The notes beneath the pieces are model-generated. The model did no database searches, was not told the origin of the DNA, and was given only the letters and a program-made list of their open reading frames with translations. Made by a program: the position numbers and the translations under genes. A DNA stretch of 7,263 bases from an uncultured Cellvibrio sp. (GTDB lineage: Bacteria; Pseudomonadota; Gammaproteobacteria; Pseudomonadales; Cellvibrionaceae), in contig CAMLRI010000101.1 in the NCBI GenBank assembly GCA_946482385.1, forward strand, positions 1-7,263, in the 5' to 3' direction. Positions 6,077 to 7,263 of the stretch are shown here, one piece after another (position 1 is the stretch's first letter; every line of letters starts with the position of its first letter).

Positions 6077-7263
<1,187 letters not shown>

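Overview
The window looks like chromosomal DNA from a gammaproteobacterium near Cellvibrio or Pseudomonas. The evidence is the gltD-hemE gene order, an Alx/YgdQ-type TerC protein close to the enterobacterial YgdQ, and a DUF3391/HD-GYP protein. No 16S or other marker is present, so genus-level placement is an inference.

Layout. Positions 2-1892, plus strand, hold two overlapping genes of unfamiliar type. The first is a membrane protein, cut by the window's left edge, whose soluble N-terminal part carries a His/Cys pattern like CHAT/caspase-fold peptidases. The second is a small protein with two transmembrane helices. Everything to the right is on the minus strand. In order of increasing coordinate these are a 100-residue orphan gene (1913-2215), a TerC-family membrane protein (2372-3124), a DUF3391 plus HD-GYP protein that has lost most of its metal ligands (3331-4701), uroporphyrinogen decarboxylase hemE (4912-5982), and the glutamate synthase small subunit gltD, cut by the right edge (6077-7263). 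Hairpins that look like terminators follow terC, the HD-GYP gene and hemE. A perfect 11-bp hairpin with no U-run separates gltD from hemE.

How the parts relate. gltD and hemE are core metabolism (ammonia assimilation and heme synthesis), co-oriented and probably partly co-transcribed. The HD-GYP-like and TerC genes each appear to be their own transcription unit. The two-gene plus-strand module faces the core genes. By eye it is more AT-rich: positions 481-540 have 23 G/C in 60, against 39 in 60 at 5161-5220. It looks like accessory DNA. The best hypothesis is a protease-like sensor/effector paired with a small membrane protein, possibly a conflict or cell-death system. This is inference from motifs and gene pairing only.

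No gene-free stretch exceeds about 210 bases. No RNA gene, insertion sequence, CRISPR array or origin was seen.
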